Shown here: positions 59,924 to 64,000 of the stretch, in pieces
How positions within the stretch are numbered: position 1 is the stretch's first letter
Layout of the letters: each line of letters opens with the position of its first letter
DNA from: Dichotomocladium elegans
Taxonomy: Eukaryota > Mucoromycota > Mucoromycetes > Mucorales > Lichtheimiaceae
Length of the DNA stretch: 64,000 bases
Direction of reading: 5' to 3'
NCBI GenBank assembly: GCA_025716815.1
Contig: JAIXMN010000003.1
Span: forward strand, 1,302,001-1,366,000
Program-made: the position numbers and the translations under genes
The notes under the pieces: generated by a model
The model's input: the letters and a program-made list of their open reading frames with translations, nothing else
What the model was told of the DNA's origin: nothing
Databases searched by the model: none

Positions 59924-61222
59924 ATGCCCAACTTCTCGGAACGTCAGAAAACTCTTCATGCTCTGGAAGAACAGATCATCGCTGAAAATGTGCACGAAAT
60001 GCTTTTTGAAAGCGACTCAGATGATGATGGCGATATCATCAGGGATACTGAGGGATCTAAGGACAGCGACGCCGACGATGGTTTTGATGAAACGATGACT
60101 TCAACGAATGCCATGTACATCCATATCTCCAGTAGAAGATATATGGTGACTAAGCGTTCCCGGTCAATCCCTATTTCGAACTTCATGTCAGACATCGTTT
60201 TCAATCTGCCCGAGAAAGAGTTTAAGCAAGAAGCGCGCATGTCATATGAAGCTTTTACCAGTATCGTCGACATGATCAAAGATGACAAAGTGTTCCATAA
60301 TGCCAGTAACAAGAACCAGGCACCTGTATATCGACAGCTCATAGTTGCATTGTATCGGTTCGGCATGTATGGCAATGCATCATCGACTGGCCAAGTGGCT
60401 AGACGTTTTGGTGTCGGGAACGGTACAACCGATCTCTATACTAATAGAGTTATCATTGCCTTGCTTCGTCTCAAATCTGTCACGTGGCCAACTCAAGAAG
60501 AAAAACGACGAATCAAGGAAGTGAACGAGTCCATTTCTGGTTTCCCCAACTGTATTGGATATGTAGATGGAACATCGATCCCATTGGCATATGCACCAGT
60601 CGAAAACGCGGAGGATTATTACACGCGAAAGAGCCAATATGCTCTTGCTGCTATGGTCGTCACGGATCCTGATCTTCGTATACGCTTTGTCGAATGCGGT
60701 CATGTTGGGAGCGCACATGATACCCGGGTCTGGCGGAACAGTGATCTGGGTCTTCACCCTGAAAAGTACTTCCAAGGGGGGGAATACTTGCTAGGTGACA
60801 AAGGTTATCCTACATGCGATGAGATTATCACGCCATACAAGGAGCCACGAGCGAGTCTTGCAGAAAACAAGGCATTTAACTATCAGCTTTCAACAGCAAG
60901 AGTACGAGTGGAGCACACCATAGGCGTGTTAAAGGGCCGGTTCCAAAGTTTGCGTGGTCTACGAATCGTTATTGGCAAAGGAGCTGATAGAAGGAAGGAC
61001 CATGCACGTGCTGTCCTATGGTTTTACGCCTGTGCAATCTTGCATAACATTTTGTTGGTTGATGGTGATCCGCTCGATTGGAGAAACGATACTATTGGAG
61101 ATAGTAATCTGGACGACGAGAGGGAGGAGGAAGGCGTGCGTGTCCACAGTACACAGATGTTTTCATCTGGCGAAGCGAAAAGAGAATATATAAAAAACCT
61201 AGTTCTTCAGGCTATGGAATAA
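59924..61222 (+). CDS. PIF/Harbinger transposase (HARBI1-like, DDE_Tnp_4)
   Basis: Uninterrupted 432-residue frame from MPNFSERQKTLHALEEQ. Acidic N-terminus (SDSDDDGDI), then QLIVALYRFGMYGNASSTGQ and VARRFGVGNGTTDLYTNRVI, a helix-turn-helix-like region of the family. Catalytic triad candidates: D in IGYVDGTSIPLAY (about residue 211), D in YLLGDKGYP (about 290), E in ARVRVEHTIGVLKGRFQSLR (about 330). ALWFYACAILHNILL is the usual C-terminal helix. Known: this enzyme works with a Myb-like partner to cut and paste. All key residues present, which suggests recent activity. Confidence 0.92.
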   Translation: MPNFSERQKTLHALEEQIIAENVHEMLFESDSDDDGDIIRDTEGSKDSDADDGFDETMTSTNAMYIHISSRRYMVTKRSRSIPISNFMSDIVFNLPEKEFKQEARMSYEAFTSIVDMIKDDKVFHNASNKNQAPVYRQLIVALYRFGMYGNASSTGQVARRFGVGNGTTDLYTNRVIIALLRLKSVTWPTQEEKRRIKEVNESISGFPNCIGYVDGTSIPLAYAPVENAEDYYTRKSQYALAAMVVTDPDLRIRFVECGHVGSAHDTRVWRNSDLGLHPEKYFQGGEYLLGDKGYPTCDEIITPYKEPRASLAENKAFNYQLSTARVRVEHTIGVLKGRFQSLRGLRIVIGKGADRRKDHARAVLWFYACAILHNILLVDGDPLDWRNDTIGDSNLDDEREEEGVRVHSTQMFSSGEAKREYIKNLVLQAME

Positions 61223-61759
61223 TAAAAGATTATCAGTTGAATAATGATAATTCAGTTTCAAAATATTCTATTTGGTATCGATCGATGACGCGTGTCCAGC
61301 AGGTCAAGTATATACACACTTCTTCAAATGTCCATCATTCATTAGTAATAAACATAATTATTTATCTTATTTCTTCGTTTCTCTTCCTATCTGATTCATC
61401 TCCTAGCATCTATGCTTCTTATCAATTCTATTCCAGTACTATTCAAATCTTGCTTGATAATTTTTGCTTCCTCTTGTCCATCACACTTCCATATTTTGCT
61501 TGTACTCTGTCCTGTGCTGTCTTGCTGCAACGCACTTAGCATTTTTTAACCAGTACTGCCTTCGATTCCTCTTTTCCTTCTTTCACTCCAATACAAACCT
61601 ACGCCTATCACTTTCTATTACAGAAATATTCCTAGAACTCCTACAGGGAAGACCAGGTATTCAAGTAAGATACTAAGTAACTATTCAGATATGGTACTAT
61701 GCACGTCTATCAATCATATATTTATTGAAGTAGCGTTACTATAGCTATATGTAATAACT

Positions 61760-62867
61760 TCAATTCTCGTCTTCTTCTTGATAGCTCCCTCTTCTTCGCT
61801 TTCGTTGCTCAAGCTTACTTAGCTCGAGCCTTAACATCAAGGAGCGTTCCTGGGACTCTTGCAGCCTTACTGCAATTTCCTGCTGTAACAGCAGCATTCT
61901 AGCCTTCTCCAAGTCTGTTTGCTGCTTCAATCGCTCCTTCTCCATTTCCGCCCGATGCTTCATCTTTTCTCTCTCCAGCTCCATTTTCATTTCGCCAAGC
62001 TGGAGAAGAGATTCCGCAAGCGTTGCGCCACCGCGGCGTCTCTTGGTGGTAATGGCAGGTCTACTGGGATCAATGCTGCTACTGGTGCGACGAGGGATCG
62101 CCATTGCCGGGACAGAAATCGGTGCAGGGATTGCGTTACCGACATTGTTGCTGCTATCCCTTTCGTCTTCAGAGAATTCCATATCACTGTGGGTACTTGC
62201 TGTAGCAGCTGCAGCACGACCAGGAGTTACTATCCCCTCGTTTATCGTTGCATCTTGATCTGCTAAAATCTCGTCAGCCTCATCGGACGCTCCGAGTGAT
62301 AAAGTGGTTTCTCCATCTGTACTCGGCAAAAGGAGCATCTCCGCTTCAGTTGCAACGCTTTCACGGGCAGAATCTGCACGGTACGGGGGACAAGCTCTAG
62401 CTCTATCGCGGGCAAACTCGTCGATCTCGAAATAAAACGTACAATGTTCAATGACCTTATCTATAATTCATCATTAGACTATGCGTTAAAGTGACATTTT
62501 AAATTGCCATATTCAAACCTTTGATATGCCGAATCTTAAGCTTTTCATCGTCATCATTGATTCCTTCACCTGTAGATGATAAAAAGTCGCGCGCCTTGAT
62601 ATATGACGCCTCGAGCTTTTTAATCTTGGTGTGTACAGGCCCATCGTCAACTCTGATTCCCCTTTTGCGCAGCTCATCTGCACAATTGCTTGCGACTTCC
62701 TTCTTCTTCTTGCCGCTACCATCGCTACCACGATACTGTCTGTAGCGCATACCACCATTTTCGCCAAGGATTGATATTAATGCAAGCGTGCGTTCTTGGT
62801 CCCATACATAGTAGCCACGAGTTGTTGCGTCGCTGGATTTGGTTGGGTGGGTATTGGAAGAGGACAT
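61760..62867 (-). CDS. PIF/Harbinger accessory Myb/SANT-like protein
   Basis: Start at 62867 (MSSSNTHPTKSSDATTRGYY). Exon 1 runs to about 62523, with WDQERTLALISILGENGG, a trihelix/Myb-SANT-like DNA-binding start, and IKKLEASYIKARDFL. A short intron then gives KDKVIEHCTFYFEIDEFARD, after which the frame is open to 61760: Ala/Ser-rich middle, RRRGGATLAESLLQ, a long charged coiled coil (KMELEREKMKHRAEMEKERL) and KRRRGSYQEEDEN end. Known: Harbinger elements encode such a protein to bring the transposase to the nucleus and to element ends. It is convergent with the transposase. Confidence 0.8.
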
Positions 62868-63189
62868 AATACAGTGGATAATTAATTGGCGAAAAGCTGT
62901 CAAGTTGAGGTGCCTTTTATATTTATTACTTGCTATCCATTTGACATAGCATTCTTCTAGAAGTATTCAGCTACTTTATTAGGAAAAAGAGTTCTGCGGA
63001 TTTTAGAGAAATCCGTCGAAAAAGAAGGTCTGGGAAAATCTGCAAAGATTTTTGCCCTAGCCAATTAGAAGCATCGGTGACGGATTTTCAAAAATCTGCG
63101 ATTTCTAAAATCCACCAAAATCTGCTTATTTGAGACCCCCTAGTGTGAAATTCAAAGAGTACAGGAAGTCCATTCTCCAAATTCCATAC

Positions 63190-63935
63190 CTGTCCGCCCT
63201 TCTTGTAATTGATGATACTGGCCTGGTGCTCCTTTGATTGCAACAGGTAAGATTTAAGATGGTAAACAGCCAAATTGTCGGTGTGTTGGCGTCTGGAACC
63301 CTCAGTAACCTGGCCATCAGGGGCCTGTAGAAAGCGGCAATTACGTCCGAGAATCTCTTCACTTTTGTAACCAGTCAACGTCTCGAAATTGGGTGAGCAA
63401 TAGACAATCGGGCAATCGAGCTGACGTGCGTCGGTCACCAGAAATGAACAGGACATGTCAATGGGGCCCAGATTAATGAGAGGATTGGGTCTGTGATCAA
63501 AGTCCAGGTCAGCAAGATATCTTGGAGAGCAAAATTCGAACTAGGCAACCTGTTGATCACGCGGGAAAGAATACCGATCATGTCAAACCCTGAACTGGAA
63601 TATACACCTGTTAAGGGAGCGCAGGATATGTTCATAGGCTCGATCGGTTCGGGTTGGCTGATAATCATCCTCTGTCCCTCAACCAACCCGTCAGGTGAGT
63701 CGAGCGAGTCAAAGCCTTTAAATAGCATGGCTGGGTTGGCCGGCTCGTCCTCTACCAACGTGTCGAGTCCACTCGGAGCAGTAATAATAGTTGACAAGTC
63801 CAAATCTTGATAATCAAGGAATGTCTGTTCGTGATGCTGATCTTGTTCCTGTGACATGACGGTGCGCGAAAGAGAAAGCTGTAAGAAATTTAGGAGTCCC
63901 ACCGGCTGCTGAACCTGTGGCTGTGGGTGAAACAT
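63190..63935 (-). pseudogene. White Collar-1 homologue, 5' fragment with LOV domain, truncated by transposon
   Basis: Exon 1 63935-63550 and exon 2 63490-63190 give 229 residues. After a Gln-rich start come DYQDLDLSTI and SSSGFDMIGILSRVINR. The spliced LOV domain follows: PNPLINLGPIDMSCSFLVTD, DCPIVYCSPNFETLTGY, EEILGRNCRFLQAPDGQVTE (the cysteine of GRNCRFLQ is the flavin-adduct residue) and SIINYKKGGQ. The donor GTATGG follows at 63189. The Harbinger element starts 46 bp into that intron. Known: WC-1 continues with the rest of LOV, two PAS domains and often a zinc finger. None of these is found beyond the element before ERG4, so the gene is truncated, not merely interrupted. A GA-rich (CT on plus) leader lies at 63936-64000. 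An ATG at 63857 is an alternative start. Confidence 0.75.
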
Positions 63936-64000
63936 CCTTCACACACTCTCACTCTCTCACTCTCTTCTTCTCTTTCTCTCTTTTTCTCTTTCAGCAATAG
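63936..64000 (-). promoter_or_regulatory. purine-rich 5' leader of the WC-1 fragment
   Basis: On the coding strand this stretch is GA-rich (plus strand shows CTCACTCTCTC and TTTCTCTC runs) up to the ATG at 63935. Likely 5' UTR; the promoter lies outside the window. Confidence 0.45.

Larger units (their letters stand above)
59543..63143. mobile_element. PIF/Harbinger DNA transposon, apparently complete
   Basis: Left end CTAGGGGGTCTCAAA at 59543 and the same 15 bp inverted at the right end (63129-63143). The flanking CTAG makes the exact end and target duplication ambiguous. The element is 3.6 kb and encodes two convergent proteins, the standard PIF/Harbinger pair: a DDE transposase and a trihelix/Myb-like protein. 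Both reading frames look intact, so it may be autonomous. Confidence 0.85.

Noticed and set aside
63088..63189. Continuation of the photoreceptor coding frame past 63190 into the transposon
   Set aside because: The residues after KKGGQ do not resemble a LOV domain, and a donor (GTATGG) sits exactly there; the frame runs into the Harbinger terminus.
1..64000. tRNA, rRNA, CRISPR arrays and LTR retrotransposons
   Set aside because: No T-loop-like motif with cloverleaf partners, no regularly spaced short direct repeats with unique spacers, and no paired long direct repeats with reverse transcriptase were seen; a dedicated scan could still find a tRNA I missed.

Overview
The window looks like nuclear DNA of a filamentous fungus, most likely Mucoromycota (Mucorales-like). 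Genes are split by short introns (about 50-110 nt) with CTAAC-type branch sites. The core genes are fungal (delta24(24(1))-sterol reductase, a White-Collar-1 LOV photoreceptor, Blm10, SRP72). The transposon flora (FAR1-MULE with an OTU domain, Fanzor, Tc1, PIF/Harbinger) is of the kind I associate with this group. No prokaryotic operon, rRNA, tRNA or CRISPR array was seen.

Layout. 1-2777: 3' part of an FLVCR-like MFS transporter, then a secreted glucose/sorbosone-dehydrogenase-like protein. 4795-5065: a two-exon 64-residue CCHC zinc-knuckle gene that only appears after splicing. 6387-8244: a BRE/BABAM2-like (BRISC/BRCA1-A) gene. 9313-10502: a hypothetical membrane-anchored basic protein with a Ser/AGC repeat. 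10.5-16 kb: gene-poor, with a roughly 360-bp tandem repeat. 15980-18889: a decayed multi-exon gene of an uncharacterised family. 21210-27885: SRP72, a two-RRM SR splicing factor and an unknown protein. 28-31.4 kb: gene-poor. 31438-39719: a VHS-GAT sorting adaptor (minus), PEX5 (plus) and EME1 (minus). 40295-47511: proteasome activator Blm10/PA200. 56853-58527: ERG4 (minus), convergent with Blm10.

Mobile DNA. Between the 3' ends of Blm10 and ERG4 lies a 9-kb structure (47554-56540). Two 1451-bp inverted arms, identical wherever compared, each carry a Fanzor (eukaryotic TnpB-like) relic. They enclose a decayed Tc1 element and a decayed FAR1-MULE-OTU element. At 59543-63143 a 3.6-kb PIF/Harbinger element with two apparently intact, convergent genes sits in the second intron of a White-Collar-1 homologue. 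No later exons of that homologue can be found, so it appears truncated.

The housekeeping genes work in separate processes: protein targeting (SRP72, PEX5), splicing (SR protein), endosomal sorting (VHS-GAT), recombination repair (EME1, BRE-like), proteasome activation (Blm10) and ergosterol synthesis (ERG4). Their adjacency is ordinary. The unusual content is the mobile DNA, three introns that need GC-AG boundaries, and the small zinc-knuckle gene. All family calls come from reading translations against remembered family motifs; no database search was possible.
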